Shown: positions 33,496 to 43,535, counted from the first letter of the stretch. The stretch is DNA of 64,000 nt from an uncultured Clostridia bacterium (GCA_946629065.1 CAMOXK010000002.1:1-64000); one strand, 5' to 3'. A program made the numbers and translations. The notes: generated by a model not told the origin, from the letters alone.

Positions 33496-33784
33496 GACCC
33501 TCACCCCGGAGGTCTACCGCTGGGCGGCCCCCGCCGGCAAGACCCGCTACATCGTGCTCCGCAAGTACGGCTACTCGCTGATCCGCGGCGACGACAGCGG
33601 CGTGGGCCGCTTCCCACGGGTCCAGATTGACGTCTACTGGCAGGCGGAGGACGACGAGCTCCTTGACGACGTCCTGGATCTCCTGGACGCCAACAGCGTT
33701 GGCTACGACCTGCAGGACACCGTCTGGGACGACGATCTGGCCCTCTTCCGGGGGATCATCACGCTGGAGTTGATGCCCGGATGA
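33464..33784 (+). CDS. Tail completion / tail terminator-like protein
   Basis: 106 residues. YIVLRKYGYSLIRGDDSG and VQIDVYWQAEDDELLDDVL resemble small tail-terminator proteins (DUF3168-like). The order against the HK97-gp10-like gene that follows is swapped relative to many phages. Confidence 0.6.
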   Translation: MTYANLRTLLKTLTPEVYRWAAPAGKTRYIVLRKYGYSLIRGDDSGVGRFPRVQIDVYWQAEDDELLDDVLDLLDANSVGYDLQDTVWDDDLALFRGIITLELMPG

Positions 33785-34251
33785 TGAACTTCCACATCGA
33801 CGGCCTGGACCGGCTCAGCGTGTCCTACGCCAGCCTCTCCCGGATCTCGGACGACGAGCTCTGGGCCATCATCGAGCCAGCGGCCAACACCCTGAAGGAC
33901 AAGATGCAGGAGACCATCTCCGGCCTGTTCCAGACGATCACCGGCTCCCTGCTGGGCTCCATCGAGGTCAAGCGGAAATCTTCCCGGGGCGGCACCGTCT
34001 ACGCCCTGGTGGGCCCGAACGACAAGAAGCACCCCAAGAGCTCCACCGGCAAGCGCCGGGCCCGGGCCCAGGGCGGCAAGGGCGGCTCCTACAGCGGCAC
34101 CAACGCCGAGGTGGCCTGGATCCTGGAGCACGGCACCAGCCGGATCCCCGGCCGCCACTGGATGGAGCAGACCGTCACATCCACCGAGGAGGAGCTCCTC
34201 GGCCAGCTGGAGACCGGCTTCAACGCCTACTGCGACGCCGTCGGCCTCTGA
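33781..34251 (+). CDS. HK97 gp10-like tail-joining protein
   Basis: 156 residues. Helical start (IIEPAANTLKDKMQETISGL) and the family's C-terminal VAWILEHGTSRIPGRHWMEQ are clear. It joins head and tail. Four-base overlap with the preceding gene. Confidence 0.85.
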   Translation: MMNFHIDGLDRLSVSYASLSRISDDELWAIIEPAANTLKDKMQETISGLFQTITGSLLGSIEVKRKSSRGGTVYALVGPNDKKHPKSSTGKRRARAQGGKGGSYSGTNAEVAWILEHGTSRIPGRHWMEQTVTSTEEELLGQLETGFNAYCDAVGL

Positions 34252-34280
34252 TTTAACACAACGAAAGGAGAAAACCTCCC

Positions 34281-34892
34281 ATGAGCATCACTTCCCGCAA
34301 GAAACAGTACAAGGTGACGGTGGGCATGCAGCGCAGCTGGTGGGCGAAGATCGCCACCGAGCCCGACTCCGGCCACCCCACCTACACCGACGTGGAAGAG
34401 ATGGGCGCCGCCCGTCTCGGCACCCTGACCTACGAGACCTCCTCCACCGACATCGAAGGCGACGACGTCACCCTCCGCCACTTCGAGAAGTTCCTCCGCG
34501 GCACCTTCGTGGCCGAGAACACCCTGGACGAGCTCACCGTCAACGCCAAGATCTACGGCCACGCCGTGGACAGCTCTGACATCGAGCACTCCAACCAGAA
34601 CGACGCCAGCCCCTTCGGCTGCTACGCCTTCACCCAGCCCCTGATCCGCAGCGGCAGCGACGACGTGGTCTGGCGGGCCACCTTCCTGCCGAAGATCTCC
34701 GCCAACCCGGCCAACGAGGCCCAGAACGCGGCCACCGCCCAGGGCGGCCAGATCAACCCCGGCTACAACAACATCACCTTCACCGTCAGCGTCGACAAGA
34801 CCGGCGACTGGCGCCTCCGCAAGGAGTTCGCCTCCGAGGCTCTGGCCGAGGCCTGGATCATGGATCTCCTCGGCGTCACCACCCAGACCTGA
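34281..34892 (+). CDS. Major tail protein
   Basis: 203 residues, beta-rich, with the size and place of a siphovirus tail tube protein between the tail-joining protein and the frameshifted chaperone gene. AAAGGAG precedes the ATG. Confidence 0.85.
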   Translation: MSITSRKKQYKVTVGMQRSWWAKIATEPDSGHPTYTDVEEMGAARLGTLTYETSSTDIEGDDVTLRHFEKFLRGTFVAENTLDELTVNAKIYGHAVDSSDIEHSNQNDASPFGCYAFTQPLIRSGSDDVVWRATFLPKISANPANEAQNAATAQGGQINPGYNNITFTVSVDKTGDWRLRKEFASEALAEAWIMDLLGVTTQT

Positions 34893-34902
34893 TCCTCGGG
34901 CC

Positions 34903-34919
34903 GTGTCCGGATCGGACAC
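34903..34919. promoter_or_regulatory. parS-like palindrome 4
   Basis: GTGTCCG-GAT-CGGACAC in the short gap between the tail tube gene and the chaperone gene, 28 bases before the next start. Perfect arms. Confidence 0.75.
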
Positions 34920-34947
34920 GGCCCTCTGACCATGAAAGGACCCCGTC

Positions 34948-35454
34948 ATGAAGCACATCGACTTCGACTTCAACGGCCGGACCTACGCCTTCAGCTTCAC
35001 CGCTGAGGCGCTTTTCCAGGTCTACGACCGCTTCGGCGCCTGCGACGATATCCTGGAGGCCACCCACTGCCTGGAACCCACCGCCGAGGGCTGGCGCAAC
35101 TGCTGCTGGCTGGCGGCGCTCATGGCCGCCCAGGGCGAGCTGCAGCGCCGGGCCCTGGGCTATGACAAGCAGCCCATGCTCACGGCCGAGGAGCTGCGCG
35201 TGGGCGTCATGGCCGGCGACAACGCCCGGCTCCGCATGGCGGTGCGCCGCGCCCTGGAACAGGGCTTCCACCGGGACATCCCGGATCCGGAGACGGAGAA
35301 GGAAGTGGACCTGGTCCTCCGGGAACGGGAAGAGGCTCAAAAAAAAACGGAGCTTCTGACCTCCGTCCTCGATATCTGGCGCAATGCGCTCGACTCCTGG
35401 GCCTCCGGCCCATCGACGCCCTCCTCCTCTGCCCCGGAACCGCCTTCGACATGA
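34948..35454 (+). CDS. Tail assembly chaperone (G product)
   Basis: 168 residues in the unshifted frame. KHIDFDFNGRTYAFSFTAEA and a helical middle match siphovirus tail assembly chaperones. A run of nine A (35339-35347) allows a -1 slip into a second open frame, giving a longer G-T product of about 194 residues. The chaperones guide the tape measure protein during tail growth. Confidence 0.82.
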   Translation: MKHIDFDFNGRTYAFSFTAEALFQVYDRFGACDDILEATHCLEPTAEGWRNCCWLAALMAAQGELQRRALGYDKQPMLTAEELRVGVMAGDNARLRMAVRRALEQGFHRDIPDPETEKEVDLVLREREEAQKKTELLTSVLDIWRNALDSWASGPSTPSSSAPEPPST

Positions 35455-35531
35455 TCCGGGCAGTCCTGCCCCGTCAGGAGGAGGAAGACTCGGATCCCTG
35501 GGGCGATAACTCACCAGGAGGTGAACCCTAA
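35343..35531 (+). CDS. Frameshift extension (T part) of the tail assembly chaperone
   Basis: In the -1 frame from the A9 run the sequence stays open for 62 codons to TAA 35529-35531, which overlaps the tape measure ATG as TAATG. It encodes RYLAQCARLLGLRPIDALLL and DMIRAVLPRQEEEDSDPW, the helix pattern usual in T extensions. It has no independent start with a ribosome site. The slip is inferred from the slippery run and the conserved arrangement in siphoviruses. Confidence 0.75.
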   Translation, partial: KNGASDLRPRYLAQCARLLGLRPIDALLLCPGTAFDMIRAVLPRQEEEDSDPWGDNSPGGEP

Positions 35532-37243
35532 TGGCAATCCGCGAGATCGGCGCGTCCATCACTCTGGACGCCTCGACCTTCAAACAGGAAATGTCCGCCG
35601 TCAACTCCAACCTGGCAGGCCTGCAGAGCGAGATGAAGGCAGTCACGGCGGAGTTCGCCGAGAACGGCAACAGCGCCGAGGCCCTGGCCGCCAAGCAGAA
35701 GATCCTGGACCAGGCGGAGGCGCAGCAGGCCGAAAAGGTCCGCGCCCTGACCCAGGCCTATGAGGAACAGGCAGCCGCCACCGGCGAGAACAGCGTGGAG
35801 GCGGACCGTCTCCGCAAACAGTTGAACAACGCCCGGGCGGACTATGCCAAGGCCACCCAGGCCGCCGATCAGAACCGGGACGCCCTCGCCGGCGCCCGCA
35901 CCGCCACCGCGGCCCTGGCCAACGCCAAGGAGCAGCTGAAGAAGCGACTGCAGGACCTGGCGCCCCGCTTCCAGGACCTGGCGTCCGCGGCCCACATCGC
36001 AGGCTCGGCCCTGGGCGCTGTCGGCAAGGCCGCCGCGGCCACCGCGAAAGGCACGGCCGCCCTGGTCACCGCCGGAGCCGCCGCAACCGCGGCCATGGGC
36101 ACCCTGGCCGTGGCCGGACTGAGCAAGCTGGTGGACTTCGCCAAGGAGGCGGCCACCGCCGTGGACGCCGACGGCAATCTCATCAACGAGCGCTTCTCCA
36201 CCCTGGCCGAGAACATGACCAGCCTGGACGCGGGCGCCTCCGCCGCGAAGGCGGCCCTGGGCGGCCTGCTGCTGCCGGCCCTGGAGTCCATCTCCGGCGC
36301 CGGCGCGGAGCTGCTCAACGGCTTCGCCAAGGACCTGGAGTCCGTCTCCGGCGACACCCAGGCCATGGCCGGCGTGTGTAAAAAGTATCTGCTCCAAGCC
36401 GCCAACGTCATCCGGGACGAGCTGCCGGGCCTGGTCTCCCTGGGCTCGGACATCCTGGAGGCCCTCATGGAAGGGCTGGAGGTGGCCGGCCCCTATCTGC
36501 TGGACACCGCCGGCGACCTGATCCAGATGCTGCTGGACGGGCTCACCGAGCACGCCGGCGAGATCGGCGACGGGGCCGCCACCATCGTCACCATGCTGCT
36601 GGGCTTCATCGTGGACAACGCCCCGCAGCTGCTCACCGCCGGCATCACCCTGATCACCAGCCTGATCAACGGCATCAGCTCGGACCTTCCCGCGCTGATC
36701 CCCGTGGCCGTGGACGCCGTGCAGCAGCTGCTCTCGGCCCTGGTGGAGAACGCGCCCCAGCTGCTCGTCGCCGGCGCCACCCTGATCCTCCAGCTGGTGA
36801 ACGGCCTGATCACCCACATCCCCGATCTGATCGCGGCCATCCCCAAGCTGATCTCCGACTTCATCTCCGGCTTCGACGGCAATTTGGACGGCCTGGCTGA
36901 CATCGGCAGCCAGATCGTGGAAAAGATCCTGGCCGGGCTCAAGGCAGCATGGACCGGACTCACCTCCTGGTTTTCCGACGCCATCGCCAAGCTGACCAAC
37001 GGCCACATCACCGTGAACGGCCCAAGCCACGCCGGCGGCCTCAACTATGTCCCATACGACAACTACCCCGCCATCCTCCACCGGGGCGAGCGCGTGCTCA
37101 CCGCGGCGGAGAACGCCTCCGGCGCCTACGGCAACGGCGGCGGCAGCACCGTCAACATCACCGTGAACACCAGGGAGCTCTCCCGGTCCCAGGCGGACTA
37201 CCTGATCCGCCGGGCCGACGCCGAGCTCGGGAAGGGGGTCTGA
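35531..37243 (+). CDS. Tail tape measure protein
   Basis: 570 residues, short for the family, so a short tail of roughly 85 nm would be expected under the usual length rule (inference). N-terminal coiled coil (about 1-140), Ala/Gly-rich and amphipathic membrane-like stretches (160-480, with repeated LLxxGxxLIxxLxxG units) and a C-terminal GGxNYVPYDNYPAILHRGERVL motif frequent in such proteins. AGGAGG precedes the ATG. Confidence 0.92.
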   Translation: MAIREIGASITLDASTFKQEMSAVNSNLAGLQSEMKAVTAEFAENGNSAEALAAKQKILDQAEAQQAEKVRALTQAYEEQAAATGENSVEADRLRKQLNNARADYAKATQAADQNRDALAGARTATAALANAKEQLKKRLQDLAPRFQDLASAAHIAGSALGAVGKAAAATAKGTAALVTAGAAATAAMGTLAVAGLSKLVDFAKEAATAVDADGNLINERFSTLAENMTSLDAGASAAKAALGGLLLPALESISGAGAELLNGFAKDLESVSGDTQAMAGVCKKYLLQAANVIRDELPGLVSLGSDILEALMEGLEVAGPYLLDTAGDLIQMLLDGLTEHAGEIGDGAATIVTMLLGFIVDNAPQLLTAGITLITSLINGISSDLPALIPVAVDAVQQLLSALVENAPQLLVAGATLILQLVNGLITHIPDLIAAIPKLISDFISGFDGNLDGLADIGSQIVEKILAGLKAAWTGLTSWFSDAIAKLTNGHITVNGPSHAGGLNYVPYDNYPAILHRGERVLTAAENASGAYGNGGGSTVNITVNTRELSRSQADYLIRRADAELGKGV

Positions 37244-37246
37244 GCA

Positions 37247-38128
37247 GTGCCCAATGTCCGACAATTCTGGCTGCAGAACGCGGCCGGGGGCCGCTTCGGT
37301 CTCAACGGCGAGAGCGGCGCCTGGCTGACCCTCCCCGAGGGCCTGGGCTATGAGCTCTCCCCGCCCTTCGGCGATCTGGGCCGCGGCTTCTTCACGCCCC
37401 TGGACGAGATCACCGAGCCCCAGGGCAGCGTGGCCGGCGAGCTGGTCTTCGAGCCGCCCGCCTACGCCAACTACCGGACCCTCATGGACTGGATCGCCGC
37501 GGCCGGCTCCCTGCTCCTGATCTACTGCCCCTACGGGGACCAGGAGTTCCAGAAGCGCGTCTATGTGGAGTCCGTCGGCAAGGGCGAGCTGGACAAGGCC
37601 CGCCTGCTGCACTGCCCGGTCTCCTTCTTCGGCCTGACGCCCTGGCGCCGCCCGGTGCCCACGGAGATCTCCATGGACACCGAGGAGCCCGGCGGCAGCC
37701 GCCCGCGCTACTCCGGGCGCTATCCCGGCCGCTACGGCAAGGACGCCCACGGCACCATGAGCGCCCGCATCGCCGCCTCCGGGCACATCCCGGGCGCGGT
37801 GCTGCTGCGCATCTATGGCGGCATCGAGGATCCGGAGATCCGCCTCACCGGCGTGGACTCCGGCAAGGTCTACGGCATCTGCCGCCTCCAGGAGGTGAGC
37901 ATCGGCTCCACCGAGGTCCTGGAGCTCTCCACCGACTGGGAGGACAGCTACGTCCGCAAGATCGCCGCCACCGGCGAGCAGACGAACCTGCTGCCCTTCC
38001 TGGACATCTCCCAGGATCCCTACTTTCACACGCCAACGGATGAGGCCAGCGTCCTCACCGTGCAGAGCGACAGTCCCTTCTCCGGCAGCGCCGAGCTGCT
38101 GGTCTATTCCTACTATAGGACGGTGTGA
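37247..38128 (+). CDS. Distal tail protein (Dit-like)
   Basis: 293 residues with a GTG start. FWLQNAAGGRFGLNGESGAWL at the N-terminus and the two-domain layout (belt region to about 140, then galectin-like part) fit Dit proteins. It forms the baseplate hub at the tail end. Overlaps the next gene by four bases. Confidence 0.78.
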   Translation: MPNVRQFWLQNAAGGRFGLNGESGAWLTLPEGLGYELSPPFGDLGRGFFTPLDEITEPQGSVAGELVFEPPAYANYRTLMDWIAAAGSLLLIYCPYGDQEFQKRVYVESVGKGELDKARLLHCPVSFFGLTPWRRPVPTEISMDTEEPGGSRPRYSGRYPGRYGKDAHGTMSARIAASGHIPGAVLLRIYGGIEDPEIRLTGVDSGKVYGICRLQEVSIGSTEVLELSTDWEDSYVRKIAATGEQTNLLPFLDISQDPYFHTPTDEASVLTVQSDSPFSGSAELLVYSYYRTV

Positions 38129-39558
38129 TCATGCAGGCCTACATAAAAACCGCAGCTGCCTTCCGCACCGCCTACGACCGGAAGGTCCTGGACTATGAGA
38201 TCACCCTGGAGAGCCTGGAGAGCCTGCCCTCCACCGTCACCCTCCTGGGCGGAGACATCCCCCGGGAGCTGGCGGGCGGCTGGCTCTGGATGGCGGACTC
38301 CCTCTTCCTGATCGCCGAGGTCTCCCCCGGCGAGGGCATGACCACGCTGCAGATGCAGTCCCCGCTGGACGCCTTCTCCCGGCCCCGGATCTACGAGCCT
38401 CCGGCGGAGGGCACCACCATGGGCGCCTTCGTGATCCGGGAGCTGGCGGACGGCTGGCGGGATCTCACCGATACCGTCTACGCCCTGCCCTACCTGGAAC
38501 TGGAGGCGGAGGACAGCATCCCCTTCGTCCCGCCCACCGTGGACGACCAGGGCTTTTACGTTCTCAGCACCTACCTCCGCACCGCCCGGCGGGACCACGG
38601 CCTGGAGCTGCGCTTCGTCCCGGACGGGGACAGCCTGCGCATCACGGCCCGCGCCGCCGTCACCGGCAGCCACACCCTCATCGCCGGCGACGGCCACACC
38701 GAGCTCGCCTCCAACACCTTTTCCCGCACCGCCGTGGCCAAGGTCACGACGGTGCAGCCCGTGGACACCGGCGAGGTGGACGAGGAGGGCCAGAAGATCT
38801 TCCGCACTGACGTCACCGACTGGTACCTGAGCCTGGATGGCTCTGTGAGCTCACAGGAGCCCGCAGGACGCGCTTCCGGCTCCTGGTCCGTGGTGACGGT
38901 CGCCGCGAAGAACGACGCCGAGGAGGCCGCCAGGAGCGTCTTCGGCAAAAACAGCGAGACCCACAAGGTGGAGTTCTGGACGGACTTCCGCCCGGGCCTC
39001 CTGGACGACTTCCGGCTGCGGCTCCCCTCCGGGGCCGCCTTCGAGGGCCAGGTCCAGGCAGTCCGCAAGATCCGCGGGGACCGGCGCTGGCTCTGCCAGG
39101 CCGGCACCTGGCCCGTCACCCTGACGGACAAGGTGCGCAAATCCTCGGGCGGATCCTCCGGAGGCGGCGGCCGCAGCGGCGGCTCCTCCGCCCAGATCTA
39201 CGCCATCGGCGACATCTTCATCACGACCCGCGCCGGCGATCCGGCCCAGCTCCTGGGCTACGGCGCATGGACGAGGATCGAAGGCTGCTATCTCTACTGC
39301 GCGGACACCCAGATCCCCGCGGGGACCCACGGCGGCGAGAGCAGCCACGCGCTCACCGCAGAGGAGCTGCCCTCCACCGTCCAGGTCGTGGACCCGACCG
39401 AGCTCTACATCACCGGCATCGGCAGCGGCAGCGCCCACAACGGCGTGGCCAGCTGGCAGGGCGGCCAGTCTCCCGCCACGGCCCCCCTGGGCTCCGGCAC
39501 CCCGATCCCTCTGAAACCCCGCTGCTTCGCAACCTACGTCTGGCTGCGCAAAGCCTGA
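38125..39558 (+). CDS. Tail-associated protein with collar-type C-terminus
   Basis: 477 residues. The first 330 match the position and style of the siphovirus tail hub (Tal-like, N-terminal gp27-type fold). A Gly/Ser linker (SSGGSSGGGGRSGGSS) leads to a C-terminal collar-like domain with AIGDIFITTRAGDPAQLLGY, a Thr-His-Gly-Gly-Glu/His pattern and the end FATYVWLRKA. No peptidase motif was seen. Confidence 0.72.
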   Translation: MIMQAYIKTAAAFRTAYDRKVLDYEITLESLESLPSTVTLLGGDIPRELAGGWLWMADSLFLIAEVSPGEGMTTLQMQSPLDAFSRPRIYEPPAEGTTMGAFVIRELADGWRDLTDTVYALPYLELEAEDSIPFVPPTVDDQGFYVLSTYLRTARRDHGLELRFVPDGDSLRITARAAVTGSHTLIAGDGHTELASNTFSRTAVAKVTTVQPVDTGEVDEEGQKIFRTDVTDWYLSLDGSVSSQEPAGRASGSWSVVTVAAKNDAEEAARSVFGKNSETHKVEFWTDFRPGLLDDFRLRLPSGAAFEGQVQAVRKIRGDRRWLCQAGTWPVTLTDKVRKSSGGSSGGGGRSGGSSAQIYAIGDIFITTRAGDPAQLLGYGAWTRIEGCYLYCADTQIPAGTHGGESSHALTAEELPSTVQVVDPTELYITGIGSGSAHNGVASWQGGQSPATAPLGSGTPIPLKPRCFATYVWLRKA

Positions 39559-39572
39559 GAAAGGAGGCCCTC

Positions 39573-40277
39573 ATGCCTACCACCTACGCCTTGAACGGCG
39601 TCAACTTTGAAAATCAGGAGTTCACCCCGAGCTCCGACTGCGCCATCTGGCGCCGCTGCGTCCATGACGGCATCCTGCAGGGCATGGCCATCACCGTCGC
39701 CGGCTCCGGCATCAAGGTGGCTGCCGGCTGGCTGATGGCCGGCGGCAAGGAGCTGCAGCTCCCCGCGGCCATCACAGTCCCCGCCACCGACCAGGCCAAC
39801 GGCTTCGCCCGCCTGGTGGTCAACGTGGACCTCTCCAAGACCGCCACCGAGCAGAGCTTCCAGCAGGGCTGGATCGCCATTGAGTACGCCAGCTCCCGGG
39901 CGGGCTTCACCGCCCTCACCAAGGGCGACCTGGCCGGCTCCGGCTCCATCTATCAGATGCAGCTCTGTGTGGTCTCCCTGTCGAACAGCACCATCTCCGG
40001 CATCGTTACCACCTGCGGCTATGCCTACGCCCACGACCTGGGCGTCCAGCTGACCCTGCCCGCCACGGGCTGGGTCAACAAGCAGCAGACGGTGCGCTGC
40101 GACGGCGTCACCGCGGACCAGAATGAGACTCACGTCACCGTCACCTACGACTATGCCAGCAAGTCCGCCTTCCTCTCCGCGGACATCGACTGCGTGGCCC
40201 AGGGCGACGGCACGCTGACCTTCGCCTGCGCGGTCACGCCCACGGAGGCGATCACCGTCAACGTAAAGCTGTCCTGA
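39573..40277 (+). CDS. Tail/baseplate protein of unknown function
   Basis: 234 residues from the ATG at 39573 with AAAGGAGG upstream. N-terminal half resembles receptor-binding-complex proteins of clostridial phages (YALNGVNFENQEFTPSSDCA, WLMAGGKELQLP), C-terminal half beta-rich. Not enzymatic by any motif. Confidence 0.65.
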   Translation: MPTTYALNGVNFENQEFTPSSDCAIWRRCVHDGILQGMAITVAGSGIKVAAGWLMAGGKELQLPAAITVPATDQANGFARLVVNVDLSKTATEQSFQQGWIAIEYASSRAGFTALTKGDLAGSGSIYQMQLCVVSLSNSTISGIVTTCGYAYAHDLGVQLTLPATGWVNKQQTVRCDGVTADQNETHVTVTYDYASKSAFLSADIDCVAQGDGTLTFACAVTPTEAITVNVKLS

Positions 40278-40289
40278 GGAGGCGCCGCC

Positions 40290-41021
40290 ATGATCTTCAA
40301 CCTGAAGCGCCCGGCCTTCGGCCGCAGCTCCTGGAGCTTCGTCCCGGCCTCCGGCGCGGCGCAGCCCGAGTGGGCGGCAGAGGGACTGGACTGGATGATG
40401 GCCCTGCCCTGCAGCGGCACCCTCACCCTGACCATGAGCGTCTTCCACGCGGACATCTGCCTGGTGGCAGCCGGCAAGCCCGGCACCTCTGACGGCACCC
40501 GCGTGGGCGGCAACGGCGGCGGGATGATCACCGCCACCGACATCACCCTCCCTGCGGGCGTCTACACCGTCACCGTGGGCGTGTCCGGTTCGGACACCGT
40601 CCTCACCGCGCCCGACGGCCGCAGCTGGACCGCCCGCAGCGGCGAAGGCGCGGCCGGCGGCACCTACGGAACGCCCAAGGGCGGCGACGGCCAGCTGGCC
40701 TGGAACGACGCCGACACCCTGCTCCGCACCGGCTGGCGCTATGGCCCCGGCGGCGGCTACGGCTTCCACCGCAACGCCTACAGCCAGGACACCCCCGGCG
40801 GTGAGGGCGGCGACATCGGCACGGCCCCGGCGGATGAGAACGCTGGCGCCGGCGCGTCCGGTCTGGCGCACCCTGCCGGCTATCCCGGCTGCCCCGGCAC
40901 CGGCCAGGGCGGCGGAGGTGGCTCGCGCATTTACAACGGCAGCAGCTTCGATGACGGCGACGGCGGCCTGGGCGGCAGCGGCGCCGTCCTGATCCGCTAT
41001 CACAAGGAGGTCAGCGCATGA
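40290..41021 (+). CDS. Gly-rich tail protein
   Basis: 243 residues. The C-terminal 90 residues are very Gly-rich, ending [16 protein letters not shown], a pattern seen in phage tail fibre tip proteins. Contains one palindrome site (V-S-G-S-D-T) in the linker before the Gly-rich part. Four-base overlap with the next gene. Confidence 0.68.
   Translation: MIFNLKRPAFGRSSWSFVPASGAAQPEWAAEGLDWMMALPCSGTLTLTMSVFHADICLVAAGKPGTSDGTRVGGNGGGMITATDITLPAGVYTVTVGVSGSDTVLTAPDGRSWTARSGEGAAGGTYGTPKGGDGQLAWNDADTLLRTGWRYGPGGGYGFHRNAYSQDTPGGEGGDIGTAPADENAGAGASGLAHPAGYPGCPGTGQGGGGGSRIYNGSSFDDGDGGLGGSGAVLIRYHKEVSA
40581..40597. promoter_or_regulatory. parS-like palindrome 5
   Basis: GTGTCCG-GTT-CGGACAC within the Gly-rich tail gene, perfect arms, coding V-S-G-S-D-T. 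Confidence 0.75.
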
Positions 41022-42619
41022 TCCACATGAAAGCAAACACCCGCAGGGCCGTGGCCCTGTCGGACGATCTGATAACAACCAACTCCGTCGGCATGGAGGT
41101 CTGCATCCGCTGCTCCGAAGCCTGGGAAGGCCTGACCCGCATCGCCATCTTCCGTGGCTCCGACACCTGCGTGGACGTCCTTCTCACCGGAGACAGCTGC
41201 ACGGTCCCGCCGGAGGTCCTCACCAAATCCGGCGGCCAGCTGTTCATCGGCCTCTACGGCACCGACGGCACCGGCAGCCTGGTGATCCCCACCGTCTGGG
41301 CCGACGCCGGCCGGATCCTTCAAGGCGCCGCGCCCTCCGGCATCACGCCGACCCCCGCCCAAAAGTCCGCCCTGGATCAGGCCATCGAGGCCCTGCAGAC
41401 CGCCGCCGAGGAGATCCCCACCCAGATCGACACCGCGCTTGCAGAGGCCAAGGCTTCCGGAGAATTTGACGGGCAGAATGGCAACAGCATCTGGACAACA
41501 ACGGAAACGCCTATGCCCGCAACTGGCGGCGTTGCGTTCACGCAGCTCACCGGGCGCGGCGACGTCCCGCCTATCGTGGGCGACATCATCGTCCGATCCT
41601 CCCGGTATGTGTATGAGGTGGTCGAAGTCACTTCGGGTGGTGTTGTCATCGGGCACCAGATCGGCGACATCAAGGGCGAGCAGGGCGTGGCAGATGCCAT
41701 ATGGCGTACCACTGCCTATATCGTAAGCGTGCTGTCCCCGACTGGCGCTTACCTCGGTGTCTACGTTTCTGACCTCATCGGCAGGAGCGGAGCGACACCG
41801 AAAGCCGGTGATCTTGTCATCGGCCCCGATCCCAGTTCAGAAGGCGACCCGACGCACCTGTATTCGATCCAGAGCGTCAGCGGAACATCCGTAAAGCTTG
41901 ACGATGTGGGCAGCATCCGAGGCCCCCAGGGGCCGAAGGGCGACAAGGGCGACACCGGTGCGACTGGCGCTACCGGTCCTGCCGGGCCGCAAGGTGCGAA
42001 AGGCGACAAGGGCGACAAAGGTGACAAGGGCGACAAAGGTGATACCGGCGCCACTGGTGCAACTGGTGCAACCGGCCCCGCTGGGCCTGCCGGTTCAGAC
42101 GGCGACATCATTCAAAGCATCAGGCACAGATCAAGCGACTATCGCGATGAAATCGTTATAAGCCGCAATGGGGAGACTGTGGTTATCCCGTTTGGGCACA
42201 TGTCTGCTGTCAGCTTCATTTGGGACATCGGTAGCAACAGATGGGTGTCTACACCTGGGGCAGATGCAATCGAGGCTGCTGTGAGCGAATATTCCAATGT
42301 AAACGCTACGCTTATCCTGAGGTCGGGAAGCGGCGACGCTGTTTTGCCGCTCAACTTCAATTACCAGCCCGGACTCATGAGATTCTGGTATGAAGAGGAC
42401 AATGTTGGGTATCAAATTGTGTTTGATAGCTCAGTCGCATCTGCAGCGTGGGAATATTCCACATACACGCCGCAGGCTTATGCCCTCTTGGGTGAAATTG
42501 ATAACGCTAAGCTTGAAATCGACCAGGGCGTTGCAAATGCGGGGAAGTTCCTGGTGGTGGGGGCCGACGGAAACATCACGGCTGTCACGATGACCGCATG
42601 GCAAGGAGGTAACTACTGA
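41018..42619 (+). CDS. Tail fibre protein with collagen-like repeats
   Basis: 533 residues. N-terminal baseplate-binding type domain (about 1-110), a short helix, a beta region, then about 60 residues of G-x-y repeats ([16 protein letters not shown]), and a C-terminal beta domain likely to bind the host surface. GC content falls clearly from about 41,440 onward while the first part keeps phage-typical GC, so the distal part was probably acquired from another source. Confidence 0.82.
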   Translation: MIHMKANTRRAVALSDDLITTNSVGMEVCIRCSEAWEGLTRIAIFRGSDTCVDVLLTGDSCTVPPEVLTKSGGQLFIGLYGTDGTGSLVIPTVWADAGRILQGAAPSGITPTPAQKSALDQAIEALQTAAEEIPTQIDTALAEAKASGEFDGQNGNSIWTTTETPMPATGGVAFTQLTGRGDVPPIVGDIIVRSSRYVYEVVEVTSGGVVIGHQIGDIKGEQGVADAIWRTTAYIVSVLSPTGAYLGVYVSDLIGRSGATPKAGDLVIGPDPSSEGDPTHLYSIQSVSGTSVKLDDVGSIRGPQGPKGDKGDTGATGATGPAGPQGAKGDKGDKGDKGDKGDTGATGATGATGPAGPAGSDGDIIQSIRHRSSDYRDEIVISRNGETVVIPFGHMSAVSFIWDIGSNRWVSTPGADAIEAAVSEYSNVNATLILRSGSGDAVLPLNFNYQPGLMRFWYEEDNVGYQIVFDSSVASAAWEYSTYTPQAYALLGEIDNAKLEIDQGVANAGKFLVVGADGNITAVTMTAWQGGNY

Positions 42620-43284
42620 TGAGCCTTGACAAACTTGTGGACAGCACCCAGCTCGACGCTGACCTGACTTCCGTTGCTAACGCCATCCGCACGAAGGGCG
42701 GCACCAGCGGGCAGCTTGCGTTTCCAGCGGGATTTGTGAGTGCAGTGGAGGCCATCGAGACGGGAATTGAACCGACAGGGACAAAAACCGTGCTGATAAC
42801 CGAAAACGGCACACGGGAAGTTGATGTCGCCGAGTTTGCAAAAGCTGTAATCTCCGCAAATATCAGCGGAGCGGTAGCATGGCCTGAACCGACAGCGACT
42901 TTTGTTGCAGGTTCATCCGTTGTCCCGAGCTGTTTCAATAACGCTAAATTCATACCGAAGTACGACAACGAGCTGATAATCTATGTTTTCCAGCCAGAAA
43001 GTGGTGCACCGACTTCCGGATCAGTTACATGCTATATGCTGGGGTTCCATAGAATTAACAAGGCTTATGGAACAACGAGTAGATGCTGGGCTATTACTGG
43101 GCCAGAGAAAACGATACCGTGGTCTAGCACTTTTACATGGGCTAGTCGCAATTCAACCGGCGTTTACGATGATGCGGATGGCTACATCACTTTCCCGACA
43201 AGCACGTGGTATCGTACAAATTCAAACTCCATCATTAAGGTTTATGAAATTCCGTATAGTTCAATGGGGGCGAGTGCGACATGA
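42619..43284 (+). CDS. Tail fibre / receptor-binding protein
   Basis: 221 residues. The opening LDADLTSVANAIRTKGGTSG is a known pattern at the N-terminus of clostridial tail proteins; the rest is beta-rich and low in GC. It starts at the last base of the preceding stop. Likely part of the host-range module. Confidence 0.72.
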   Translation: MSLDKLVDSTQLDADLTSVANAIRTKGGTSGQLAFPAGFVSAVEAIETGIEPTGTKTVLITENGTREVDVAEFAKAVISANISGAVAWPEPTATFVAGSSVVPSCFNNAKFIPKYDNELIIYVFQPESGAPTSGSVTCYMLGFHRINKAYGTTSRCWAITGPEKTIPWSSTFTWASRNSTGVYDDADGYITFPTSTWYRTNSNSIIKVYEIPYSSMGASAT

Positions 43285-43535
43285 GATATTTTAAAACGCT
43301 ACGAGACGGATATATTCTGACGGTTGGGATTGGCAATATTGAGACAGAAATCACACAAGAAGAATATAATTCTCTGTATGAAATGTTCATGTCTATGCCA
43401 AGCGAAAATGGATATGATTTTCTGCTCAAGGCGGATTCCTTAACATGGGAAAAAGTCGAGGCACAGGAAGAGCCGGAAGAGGACGAGCTGACGGATGAGG
43501 AAGCGTTGGAGATCATCTTCGGAGGTGCGACATGA
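43281..43535 (+). CDS. Small acidic phage protein in the tail fibre module
   Basis: 84 residues, low GC, acidic C-terminus (EEPEEDELTDEEALEII). Four-base overlaps on both sides. Function unknown; XkdW-like proteins occupy this place in other phages. Confidence 0.65.
   Translation: MRYFKTLRDGYILTVGIGNIETEITQEEYNSLYEMFMSMPSENGYDFLLKADSLTWEKVEAQEEPEEDELTDEEALEIIFGGAT

Noticed and set aside
35528-38029. Minus-strand open frame of 833 codons opposite the tape measure gene
   Set aside because: No start signal, no motifs, and shadow composition; the plus-strand tail genes fit the module order.
41920-42110. CRISPR or minisatellite in the fibre gene
   Set aside because: The repeat is the codon pattern of G-x-y triplets in an open reading frame.
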